Part shown: in pieces, positions 47,202-58,703 of the stretch
Numbering within the stretch: position 1 is the stretch's first letter
Layout: every line of letters begins with the position of its first letter
Origin: Eudorina sp. 2006-703-Eu-15
Lineage: Eukaryota > Chlorophyta > Chlorophyceae > Chlamydomonadales > Volvocaceae
Length of the DNA: 64,000 nt
NCBI GenBank assembly: GCA_003117195.1
Contig: BDSI01000054.1
Span: forward strand, 1 to 64,000
Direction: 5' to 3'
Program-made: the position numbers and the translations under genes
The notes under the pieces: model-generated
Databases searched by the model: none
What the model saw: the letters and a program-made list of their open reading frames with translations, nothing else
Told to the model about the DNA's origin: nothing

Positions 47202-49740
47202 ATGGTTCATCTGTCGATACGGGCGCTGCTGCTCCTGTTGGGATGCTTTTGGACGATGGGCTTCGGGTGTGTCTTTCATAAGTGTAATATAGTAAATATT
47301 TGTTAAAATAATTGATCCCAGTTAACGTTGTGCGCATACCCTTTGCCTCATACTTGTCGAATTGCCATCAACCGACGAACATCGTGCACCCGTGCGTCAA
47401 CCCTGCAGGTTGGACACCGAAGATCCCCGCGACCTGTTAAGGTCTTGTTGGAATAAGGACTTTGACCCGAATCCTTTGAGTTTTGCCGATTGGATCGCAG
47501 GCCAGGAGGCTCGGTAAGGCCTAGGAGGGCCCTGGCGGGTCGAGCCTCGGGTTTGCGTGGACCTGCGTGGACCCCCACATGTCATTGGTGACAGGCTGTC
47601 ACTGACAGCCGAAGCCTCCTCACCGCACGCTGCAAATTGAAACCCGCCGCACAATGAGAGCTAGCGTCATCACCTGCAGGCCATTCTTCCCCCCTGCTGT
47701 CCACCGCCCGTGCATCCACGGTGTGTCCCTGGCCCCCACTCGCACCCACTACTCTGCGAGCACAGATTGTACCTGCTGGATGTCTGGTGGTCAACGAGCA
47801 GCAGCAGGGGCAGCAGCACGAGCAGCAGCAACGGTGACGGCAGTGACGGCGGCCTACCCCTGACGATCTTCACCATGGCCTCCCTGGACCGACTGCCCAT
47901 GGTGGAGGCACAGTAGGTGGCCGGGCGAGCGGTGACAGCGCCGGTAGTGGATAGTGCCGACATGGACGGGAGAGAGGCGCGTGCTTGGGAAGGGCATGCA
48001 TTCCCGCTCCAAGCCTCATGTAGCGTGGTGTGTGTGCGGGGTTGAAGTTTAAGGGACCAGAAGCGCAGAAGGGCGGGTCCCGAGAAGAACTTGGAGAGCC
48101 GTTGGTGGCTGGTACCCGGCTGCGGAGCGTCTTAACTGCCAGGGCGGAATCAACTACCCAGACCCTTTCTTGAGATCTTGACTCTCTGGGGGGTGCGCGC
48201 GGATGACGAGAACCAGAGGTCTAACGTGGAAGCGTGCCCGATGCGACCCCGTGTAACACTACTCCACGCGGTTGTAATGTGTGCTGCATGGCCCAGCTGG
48301 TCAAGTTTTGGTATGCCTGATCCTGCCAATCATTTTGTCTGTGGTGCGGGTACCGTATTCAGCAGATTACCTTGATACCCCGCAAAATTTGAGGCGACCA
48401 TGACCGAATGTGGCGCCTGTTACTACCTACACATCTCCGCTCTTGCTGTGCGTGCTTCCGTCGATCCATCCGTAGGTGCCGGGGGTACGCGGGCCCCCTG
48501 TCGGCCGCGGTGTACCTGCCCTTGCTGGCCGCGGACGTCACCCCCGAGGATCCGGCAGCGGGGCGCGGCTCCTGGACGGGCTCCGAGGGTCCGAGGGCCG
48601 CGACGGCACGGCACGCAGGCACTGCCGGCAACGTGCTGTTGAGGGATCACGGGCCCCAGATAGCCGCTGCGCGCGCCCAACTGCAGGTGCGTGGGCCGTA
48701 GTGTACCGACGGGCGGGCAGTGTGAGGTTTCCTACCAACGTAAACTACCGTTACCCCTACAGCGCTCTCTTCATCCGGATTCGGTACCCGGCCCACTGTG
48801 TAAGGTGAATGCGCGAACGTCACAGCGGACGTTGCAGAAAATCGCAGAGAACATCATTAAAGGTAACGACTTGGGAGAGCCCCTCAGGCACGTCCACGTC
48901 ACTTCGCAGCGGTAGCAGCGGTCGATTCCAGGCCGGCAACTATCACATCACGCCTCTTCCATCCTTCCTGCAACCCAGGCCCTCTTCGACAGCATGGAGG
49001 CGCTGCGAACCAGCGGCGGCGGGGGCGGCGGCGGCGCGGGCGCGGGCGCGAGCGCGGCCGACACTCCGCCTCCGAGGAGCTGCTCCCTGCGGTTGATGTT
49101 GTTCGCGGAGCGCACCGCGGACCCCCAGCTGGGCGGCATCATGCCCACCAACGCGCTGCGCAACGCGGCGGGGCTGGCGGCGCAGACGCCCCTCGCGGCC
49201 ATGTTGGATGCGGACCTAGGGCTGAGCGCCTCCTTCAATCACCTCGTCACCAACTCGAGCTGGTCGGTGGCTGGGGTCGCAGCGGTAGTGTGCTTCGTCC
49301 CCTGTCTCGATCGTGGTGGAGGGGTGGGGGCCCTTGCTTGGTGCGCAGCGATGGGCGCTTAAGTGATGGAGGAGCCACGTAATGACCTGTGGCACTGTAA
49401 AGAAGAGAGGCGATCTACACCTGCAGGGTTGGGCTGGGCGCGTTGATTTCCTCGCTAAACACACCTGCTGCAGTTGGGCGGTATGTTCGCAACTGGGGGG
49501 CTCGGCGTGTGTCGATGTACACGTACTACGGTACAGGGCCCTCTGCCTGCTTCCAGACGAGAGTGAGTGGTTGTTGTGACCCCGCCTGTGCGAAAAGCGC
49601 GTGCTGGCTGATGTCTATGTGCCGATCACGTGTACGGTGGATCACTACAGGATCATTACAGGATCACCACAGATCTGCAGTAGTAGGCAACGCGTTGGGA
49701 TGCCTTGGTGCGCGGTGCTCGGCGCCGTGATGTGCTGTAT

Positions 49741-49796
49741 GAATGAATGATGAATGGATGAACGTTGCAGCGGACCCCAAAAGGGATCAACGCATG
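49741..49796 (-). repeat. Dispersed short repeat in GT49 copy A intron 5
   Basis: Minus strand reads tttggggtccgctgcaacg followed by (ttcatccattcat) tail. It lies 24 bp before exon 6 and is absent at the same place in copy B, so it inserted after the duplication or was lost from B. Confidence 0.8.
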
Positions 49797-50041
49797 TGGT
49801 GTTTGTCCTGCACGCGCAGGGTGGCCGCTGTGCTGCGTGAGGCGACCGCGACGCGGCCCGCGCTGTGCGTGCTGCCAGCCTGGGAGGCCAACCCCAAGCT
49901 CGACAACGCGACTGCGACCCAAGTCAGCGAGATGGCGCTGGCAGGTAAGGTGGTTCCGAGCTTCGACATATGTCTAGGGGAGCAGGAATTTTTGGCACAG
50001 CGCACGGGCATATTGCACCATCACAAAGTGATGTGCCTATT

Positions 50042-50080
50042 ATTGTATTAAGGATGCTACAGTGGACCCCGCGGTTCCTA
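50042..50080 (-). repeat. Dispersed short repeat in GT49 copy A intron 6
   Basis: Minus strand reads cgcggggtccactgtagc then atccttaatacaataat, the ATCCTTAA tail class, 9 bp from the acceptor of exon 7. Copy B lacks it. Confidence 0.75.
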
Positions 50081-52605
50081 TGTGGCAGGCACCAAGTCGC
50101 AAGTGACTGCCCTGTGGAGAAACACGACACTGAAGGTGTTTCATGTGGACGGGTGTCGGCAATGCCACCGACCCATCAACCACGCGCATTGGACGCGCGC
50201 CACAGCGCCGTACACTGTACGATTTCAGCGGCTCTTCGAGCCCTGGGGCATTCTGTCACGGTGCGAGCGAGATCCATAGAAGCGGCGTGCGTGGGGCCGC
50301 GCCTACTTCCTGCATGTCTGGGCTAGGGTCCGTGGTGAGGGACCTCTGTCGCGGGTTGGACATTTTCAGTGCACCAGAATCCAGCAGGTGCTGTGATGGG
50401 TGAAAACGAGTGCAAGGAAGAGGCTGCCGCGGATTTGATTCAGAAATCATCTTCGGCGGCGACGCATAGCGCAGACTCCTTCACCAGAACATGTCCCCGG
50501 GGAGAGCATGTAGGCCCTTGTGACGTGCGCGCCCGCCCGGCGGGTCTTGTGCCGAAACCGAAGATATTTTGCATCCTTGGGCCGGCCTCCTCATTGAGCA
50601 CTACCAGCTCTCCGTCCGTTTCTGGGCTTGAAATGCTGTGCCTGCTGTCCCCCTGGGGCGAACCACGCCTGCCTCTGGTTCCTGGCGCTCCATTGTGGGG
50701 TGCGCTCGTCAACTTCAGGTTTGCAGACCCGGGCTATGACGAGGTGAGCCGACGGCATGAGATGTAGTGACTGTGCGTGAACATCGTGTCGCGCCGTGCC
50801 CCGACTACCGGCACCCAGCCGTATGCAGCATCGCAGGCATCGCGGCGGGGCAGAGTATGGCCCTAAGTGTAATAGGAATTCGAGTCCCTGCCCTAGCGTC
50901 AAGTGCGCTTTCAAGCCTCGTGTTACTTCCACAGTTTCCTGAATCCACCTTTGGGCGCATGCTTGCCGTACAAGCCGTACATGGCCCCATCGTACGTGTC
51001 CCACGTTGGTCCGCAGCGCTTCCGCGGCTGGTGCTTTGACAAAATGCAGCATGTGGAGTCGCTGGCTCGACTGAAGAGCTTCCGGTTCGTGATTTTGCCG
51101 GACGCCTGGCTGGTGCATCGGCCCCACGAGAAGGTGGCCATAGCGCAGCTGCAGCGCAAGGAACAAGGCCTAGAACCGCCACAGCAAACCACGGTCAACA
51201 TCTGGATGAAGGCAAGTTGGCGGGCGTAGCACGTTGATTGTGGGGCGGGGTCCACGTCGTGTTCCTTGCCCTTCCTTGTGGTCGGCGAGTTCAGATGAGT
51301 GAACTGAAGAGCTCACCGAATGCGAATAACGTAACGTACATAAGGGTACATACGTACATAGCAACTGACAGGAAGATACTTTATCACAGAATGCCGATAG
51401 GCGATATCAAACAGGAAAGATATTGCCCGAACGATGCTGAAAGAGCTGTCTTCATCCGCTTGCTTGTCAAGTGCGTCGAGTGCGACCGGATGGCGGTTGC
51501 ATAATTTGACCGTCAAAGTGTCCAACGATCTAATTCCTCCTGCCTGTACACTAACTCGCTTTTTCTATAACATTTAGGTGCATGTTTGAATCCGCGTTCA
51601 TCCTTCAATTCCGCCATTTCCGCGCTCAACTGGCGCATTCAAGTCAGCAGTTAAAATGAACCATGCTCCTGAAACTGCCCGTTGACAAACGGACAGATAA
51701 AATTATTGCGCTAATTTAATGATGTCAGGGACGGCAGCCCTGAAATGGAACGCCGAACAGGTCTTTGATCTAAGAAACCATTACCGAAATAAATGGAAAG
51801 TGTTCTTCAACAGCACTCTCACTCTGACTCCAAATGCTTCCTTTATTTGTAGTCTGTTCGCTAGATTCCTACCCGGCGCTTGCGCCTCACAGTTACATGC
51901 GGAGAGGCATCTGCTGCTTGTGTGCTTGTGCAGATCATGCGGCTCCGGGACGGGCGTTCTGCGACAGCCTACAAGCACTACAAAACGTATGTGGGCGCGC
52001 TCATGCGCGCGGAGCGGTCGGCGCTTGGGAAGGCCGACGGAGGCGGCTACACGCCCCAATTGAACCCTCAGCTGCTGCGCTGTCGCGAGGTGCTGCCTTG
52101 GTGGCAGCAATCATAAGCTTATCGCCAGAGTTTATGATAGCTGGGAAGTTTGTGGGTGTAAGGGCGGGAACAAAGACGACGCCGTCTGTCGTCCGAGTTA
52201 CGTACAGTAGCGCCGTACGGCTCTGAGAGTTTGTCACTTGCTGCGCCTCCAGAATATGCATGCGAGCGCACATGATTTCATGTCGCAGATTCCATGAGAT
52301 TTGGGTGCGACAGCGTATTGCGGGGAATCGCATTGTTAGGCCACCGCAGTGCAGGTTGACGGGCTGGGGCGTAAACCGCGTAACCGCTGGGGCGGGAAAA
52401 CACCGGATGCTGCCGCTGGGGCGTCGGGTCGGGGAGGACGGCTGAGCAATCAATGGGCCGTCGTGGTCGATCTGGAATGGGGTGTCTTGAGGTTGGTGTT
52501 ATTACTGTCGCGCCAAACTGCTGTCATTTGATTGTACGTAAAGCAATAGCCGTAGCGCGCCGTGTGGGAGGTGGGACAACAATTGACAGGTCCATGTGCC
52601 GCAAG

Positions 52606-52650
52606 TTGAATGAATGAATGAATGAATGAACGTTACAGCGGACCCCAAAG
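52606..52650 (-). repeat. Dispersed short repeat with five-unit CATT tail
   Basis: Minus strand reads tttggggtccgctgtaacg then ttcattcattcattcattca. Best example of the (CATT)n tail class. Confidence 0.85.
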
Positions 52651-53526
52651 CACGCAAGCTGTCACGCCATGGGGTCGCTATGCCCTCCCAAAGTGCTACC
52701 AATGCAGAAGGTTTGGTAGGGGCATCCCATGGCTCCTGTCGACCGCCAAGCGGCTTGAGGGTCGGGTCGGGTCGGGTCACAGAGGGATGCTGGTTGACCT
52801 CTGGTGGTGATCAGGTGATGGTGGTGGCGGTAATGCTGCTACTGGATGGTGCAGTTGCGAGCGTTAGTACCAACCGGTACCCAAGCCACTCCCGCAGTGC
52901 CGTACCAGCAGTCTTGAGATATGGGTTGTCTCGTTGCTACTGTACAGGCGATGGCGATCCGTCCCGCTGCCAAGTGCCAGGAGCGACTTGGCGGAGACCG
53001 GCGGGCGCGATGCCGCACTACGATAATATAAAAACATCCTTAACAAGAATGAACACAATGGATAGGACATCTTGCATCGCCCATCCGTATACATGCCGAA
53101 AGCCAAACGGGCAAGGACTGGGCTGCCTGCTGCGTTACTGCTTTTAGTGAATAAGTGTTTAGAAAGCCAGCAGTCCTTATCAGTGGCATGATATGACGAG
53201 CAGGAGCACGCAGAGGGGCAGCAGGTGGAGTAGCGCACGCAGCAGGTATCGTAAGGAAGCTGCAACACAGCACCGCGTCACCATCTGTCTTCCTCGATGG
53301 CAGCAGCCGCAAATGCCCTTGGCGCTTGAGTTATGAGTTTATGATACCGCACCCAGCGAAGCCTGACCTACCGATGCGCCAAGGCAGGGGTCACCGAGTT
53401 CTCCGGTTACGGCTCCCCCCGCCCGCTCGCCCCTGCCCGAACTCCTCATCCGTACCCCACCCAACCGTCAGGATTCACTCGGGTTGGCGACCCTCCCTGG
53501 ATTTCTTACCACACCTGGTGGATCTC

Positions 53527-53880
53527 CCATAAGGGGGGTGGGTCCTGCCAGGCATGAAACTGGACGAGGCCCGAGCCTGTGGATAGGCTGTCCGCCAATC
53601 AAGGCGCCGAACACCTAGCCCTAACACGTAGTCCCTTCTCATGGCAGCCCCACACAGTACCCCGCTAGGGGCTGTATCAGGGCTGCCTCTCGGTGAATGA
53701 GGGGTAACCAGCTGTAATTGGGGCAGGCACGTCGAAGAACCCGCTCCTGGAGTCCTCTGCCCAGGCGCGGCATATCGCTGAGGTTCATTCGGGCTCACGA
53801 GGAAAGGGCCCACTGGCCGGTCATCAAACGATTCAAGCGATACCGGCTCAAGGAAGGACCCAGCCAGTCAGCGCGCCTTT
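53527..53880 (-). mobile_element. Diverged LINE-like fragment
   Basis: Aligns by eye, with many mismatches, to 58286-58560: shared blocks include ccaggca, ggcccgagcc, accccgct and cctgcccaggcgcggca. Orientation is taken from that better copy, whose simple-sequence tail marks its 3' end. No open frame is left. Confidence 0.45.
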
Positions 53881-54682
53881 GGGGCACTGCCGTGACAGGA
53901 AGCGGGAAGCGAGCGAGGTGTTCGCAGATTGATGGCAACAAGCAGGCACTCGAGCGAGAGCGTGCGTCATGCCGACATGTTCTACTCGAGTGTCCAGCGT
54001 TCGGGGGCATCCAAGCCAGGCTTTAGATAATGTCAGTTGAGTCTGCAGGCCGCATGGAGCGCATGGAGAACGGTCATGGGCGTTGCGAACTTGCACGGGC
54101 AGCGCTGGCGGCTGGCACACGTCTTAGCTGGCACGCGTGGCCAGGCGTGGCAGACTGGCACACGTCATGCGGAGATGCAGGCCGCAGTACGTTGACACAT
54201 AAAATGGTACTACGGGCATTTCCGCATGGGGTTTCTTTATTTCAGGTCATCCAGTTTGCCTGCTGGCTACTATGGACCGCAGAAGCGAGGTTCAGAGACG
54301 ATCATAACGAACCCAAGACATACCACGCCCACTGCAGTAAATATTATGGGTTAAATCGTAACAACGATGGTGATGCAAAGGTTACGAAAGCCTAACCTGC
54401 AAGAGTCATGTCATTCACAGGCTGTCGTGACTGCTGTCGCGTCAGGTCGCGTCGACCTCGTCTCGGCCCTTCTCGGCCCGCTCATGCGATAGATCGACTG
54501 ACGTCCAGCTTTTAGTTCATGCAATTCACGAGCAATTATCTGTGATATTTTCATGATTTAGTTGCAGGCGTTGCACTCAATCCCGACTGTCTGAAACTCA
54601 AAAGGAGGGATTTGCTTTGGGGAGTTATTAACCAACTTTAGAGCAACTGAAATTATATCATAGTCGCAATTACTGATTTGAA

Positions 54683-57600
54683 ATGAGGAAAATCGTTCAG
54701 CGACACGTCGTGATAATCGCATCATCACTCCTATGGGGATTTCTTTTGACGATGGTCTGCGGGTCAGTCCTGCACGTATGAAAGGCATACATGTTATGTT
54801 TCAGAAAAATATTAATTATTTCATACGATTGAAGTTGTGCACATGGTTGTGGTCGTGTGCTTGTCGATCTGTGTCGGTCGACTTGTCACGAAAATTGTGC
54901 AATCGTGCAGGTTGGACACCAAAGATCCCCGCGACCTGTTAAAAGCTTGTTGGAACAAAGACTACGATCCAAAACCTCCGAGTTTTGCCGATTGGATTGC
55001 AGGCCAGGAGGCTCGGTAAGGCACGGCTAGATGGACTAGGACCAGGCGAGTCTACCAACAAGTAGTTAGTTGGTTAGTCCCCTTGGCGCCTCTAACCAGA
55101 CCATGTAAGGTGTAAATGAGCAGAAGACCTATACACCATGGCATACACCATGGCATACACCATGTCAATCATACCTCCGTCGTACTGTACACCTGTCGTA
55201 CCGGTACAAGTAATACGGTGGCACCTGAATGCACACGTGTGCCGTCGCCTCGTTGCCACCCGTCACCACCGCGCCATGACTACCGGAGCCAACTGTGGGC
55301 ACCCGCAGGCCATCCTTCCCCCCCAGCTGTCCACCGCCCGTGCATCCACGGTGTGTCCCTGGCCCCCACTCGCACCCACTACTCTGCGAGCACAGATTGT
55401 ACCTGCTGGATGTCTGGTGGTCAACCAGCAGCAGCAGGGTCAGCAGCACGAGCAGCAGCAACGGTGACGGCAGTGACGGCGGCCTACCCCTGACGATCTT
55501 CACCATGGCCTCCCTGGACCGACTGCCCATGGTGGAGGCACAGTAGGTGGCCGGGCGAGCGGTGACAGCGCCGGTAGTGGATAGTGCCGACATGGACGGG
55601 AGAGAGGCGCGTGCTTGGGGAAGGAGATATGTGTGTTTGATGAGAAACCCGCCCAGAACCGCCCAGGCCCATATACCAAAACCTGCGACGTACTTACCAT
55701 TGGCAACACAATAGGACAAACAGGACAGCCTAACAAGACGACCGCGGCCACGGCACTACCAGTTCGCATAGCACGAGATATGTATGTGTGTTACATGGTT
55801 GGGGGTGCATAACCCCATACCTGTACAACTACCCGTACGAGCCGTTGGCCCAAGGGCACGCAAAAACGCCTAAAAGCACGTGCATGACAATGCACTAGCA
55901 GAAGAAAAAAGGAGACTACTACCGTCCAAAGGGGACGATTGAGTTACGGTGGGCCCACATGCGCTCCAAGAGTCTTGCTAACCGAGCCGGGTCCCAGGCC
56001 ATGGCTTCCAGCATGGTAGTGAACCGAGGAAAGCCCTCCTCCGCGCGGATATTGTCGTACACAGGGCAACATAGCAAAACATGCTTTTCGTCCTCGACCT
56101 GACCTTCGGCCCCACAGCAACGACAGATCCGCTGTTCTCTAGGTACACGGTGTCTGCCCTAACGCAAGAGATATGTGTGTGCGTGTGTGCGTGTTATATG
56201 GTTGGGGGTGCATAGCCCCATACCCGTACATCTACCCATACGAGCTGTAGGTCCAAGGGCACGCGAAGAACGCCTAAAAGCACGCGCAGGACGATACAGG
56301 AAAATGGGTGGGTGGGATTGCCCACCTCGTCTCTGGTGATTTACCAGAGACGAGGTGAGGGGGTGATGTCCTCTGCCGGTGGCGCCCGCGAATGGCAATC
56401 ACACAGAGAACCCCCGAGCGAGGTGCCCGATAGATCGTCACGGCCGCGGGTTGGTGCTTGGTGGTGTGCTGCTTCGTGTCAGAGCTTTGATCAGCTCAGT
56501 AGTCGTCCAGACAATTATTACATGCGTGTTAATAATGGTGTTACAGCGGACCCCGTGGGTGTTACCGGCGACAGCCGCAGCCCCTTCAGTCACCACCCTT
56601 ACCTGTGTGTGTGTGTGTGTGTTTAGAATTGCAACCCGCCCGCCCGCCCGATCGCGCTAACCCGCCCCATACGGGAGACCGCCGAAGCACTTTCCCCCGG
56701 ATACGGGGGAAAGGGGCGTAAGGGGCCTCTGTCCCCTCGCTCTCAACCAAGGGCGCGCGCCCGGTCCCTGAGGATCGGTGACAGCTGTGCCCCCTCAAGG
56801 GATTGGGCGGAAGCCCATCCCGGGCGGTCTGCGCCTCTCAGTCCGCTGTTCAACCTCCTCAAGTCCTTGCAGCACCAAGGGCGCGTTCCTCAGCACTTCG
56901 GAGGCGCGCCCCTGCCCAGTGCGGTAAAACTAGCCTGGTCTCGCGTCCCAACCTAATCGTACTAGCTAGGGTTGCACCCTCCGGCAGGCCTGCCCGCCCA
57001 GCTGAGTCCCAGCGGGGCGTCTCGCACGCGTCAGGCCTTGTTGGGTCCGGGTATGCAGTCGGGCGCTCCATGATGGGGCTATGGTTTGCACAAGGCAGCA
57101 CATCACCACGTAAGCATCCCTGTCGTACACCCCTTCCCGTCGCAAGCGGCCCTCGCCTACACGTCCAGCTGCCAACTCCCACTGGTCTGGCCCTACCCTC
57201 CTCGGGCACCCACGGATCCCCTACGTGCCCGGGAGTGGGCTTCCCTAGTCCGCATCCCTACACCCTAGAGCCTCGCGCTGCTATCTATCCATCAAGAGTT
57301 TACGTCTACTGGCTGCACGCAGCGGATCCGGCCGTCCACCACCGATAGGATTGGGTGGTCCGGTCCCACCCCTTCCCATCCCCGTCTCGGTCGGCCTAGA
57401 TCTGCAAAGCTGGCCACCCGCTGCCAGAACTCCATGACTGCGCGCGCCTTAGCTACATCTACCGGCGACGGGGCAGCCGGCGCCCCCGGCACGGGTTGTG
57501 CGCCCCCGTTGCGGGTCGCTGCACGTAGCCCAACCCTCGCCCGCTCCATGGCCGTCAGCGCCGCTAGGGCAATGATATCCCAAACCCCTTGTCGCACCCC

Positions 57601-57936
57601 CTGTGGCGGCTCAGCCAGCCACACGTTGGCTCGGGTGATGGGGCCCGGAACGTGTACCCCGATCTGCTGTATCACTGCCTGAGCGACCGGGCATGCCCAG
57701 AAATGGTGTGCCCGTGGTGAACACGGGTGGGGCCCCGCGCCGCCGTACCCGCCGCACCCACATGCCTCGGGGTGGGCGTTGTGTAGGTGGCTGTTGCTAG
57801 GCAGCGGGACCCCGTCAACCACAGTGTTTCTTTGTGCTCTCGTTCCCACTTGATGGCCCAAACCCGCTGTAGAGTGGCAGGCACGCTGGATGCCGGGGGG
57901 TGTGCCGTACGGCCAGCTACTCCGTCTTGTCTCAAG

Positions 57937-57976
<40 letters not shown>

Positions 57977-58653
57977 TTGTTACATATCTGACCGGGCCTG
58001 ACGCTGGCCAAGGGCTGCTAACCCAGCCCTAACGGAAAGACCGCCGAAGCACTCTCCTCCCTTTGCGGGGGAGGGAGAGGGGCGTGAGGGGCCGCATCCC
58101 CCCTTGCTCGACCTAGAGCACTCGCGCGGCCTGGAAAGCACCGCGGTATCTATACGAAAACAAAGGCCTCAGCCATGCCGTCTCGTCTTCGGCTGGGCCC
58201 CGTGCAGCGCCAGTGCCTCGTGGGCCTGGGATTGCCGCCCTCCCTCATTTCCTTGCAGCACCTGGAGTGTCCCCGCATGGGGTTTCCCGCCAGGCACATA
58301 AACTGGGCGACGCCCGAGCCGGTAGTCCGGCTCTTAGCAGGGAGTCGTACGCCTAGCTCTAAAGCAGTCCATCTCCTAGCAGCCTCGTACCCCGCTGGTG
58401 GCTGGTTCAGGGCCGGCCCTCGGTGGCTGTCAGAGAGGCAGTTCTGGGGCGGGCACGTCCACGCTATCCATCCTAGGAGCCCTGCCCAGACGCGGCAGGC
58501 CGCCGAGGGGCAGGTTCACGACAGATAGGGCTCACTGGCTGAGCTTTGGCAACCTATCGGCAGCACCGGCCAGCAAAAACCCTAGCGCGTTGACCGGACC
58601 CGTGACGGCCATCGCCTACAAGGCTCGGGGATTCCACCCACCCATCGCACCCA

Positions 58654-58703
<50 letters not shown>

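Larger units (their letters stand above)
47202..52116 (+). pseudogene. GT49 (LARGE/B4GAT1-like) glycosyltransferase, copy A, frameshifted
   Basis: Exons by comparison with copy B: 47202-47266, 47409-47513, 47680-47912, 48476-48686, about 48979-49262, 49820-49944, 50089-50260, 50719-50743, 51017-51211 and 51934-52116. Exon 1 encodes a short type II signal anchor (LSIRALLLLLGCFWTMGFG). GT49 landmarks: PLTIFTMASLDRLPMVEAQ, GPLSAAVYLPLL, MPTNALRNAA with LDADLG (the DxD motif), CVLPAWEANP, a HRPINHAHW stretch, FEPWGIL, FADPGYDE, and FVILPDAWLVHRPH. All phases agree except exon 3, which is 233 bases instead of 234: a six-C run replaces seven C's plus a changed base, breaking the frame. A 5-base insertion (atcac) also disrupts the start of exon 5. 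Otherwise well preserved, so decay is recent, or the C-run is an assembly error. Confidence 0.8.
52117..54682. other. Spacer between the two GT49 copies
   Basis: Holds a TGTAA motif (52157-52161) that could end copy A, a dispersed short repeat (52606-52650), a diverged LINE-like fragment (53527-53880) and, near 53850-54026, a plus-strand frame ending CRHVLLECPAF that resembles the C-terminal zinc-knuckle of a LINE. No host gene was recognised. The last 250 bp before 54683 is AT-rich and presumably holds the copy B promoter. Confidence 0.5.

Noticed and set aside
47654..47863. A protein starting RASVITC in the exon 3 region of GT49 copy A
   Set aside because: It is the frame that results from the one-base loss; the conserved GT49 sequence lies in the other frame, shared with copy B.
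57292..58011. A host gene on the minus strand in GT49 copy B intron 3
   Set aside because: The Cys/His C-terminal motif, the CA tail, a frameshift and a second related copy alongside show it is a dead LINE fragment.
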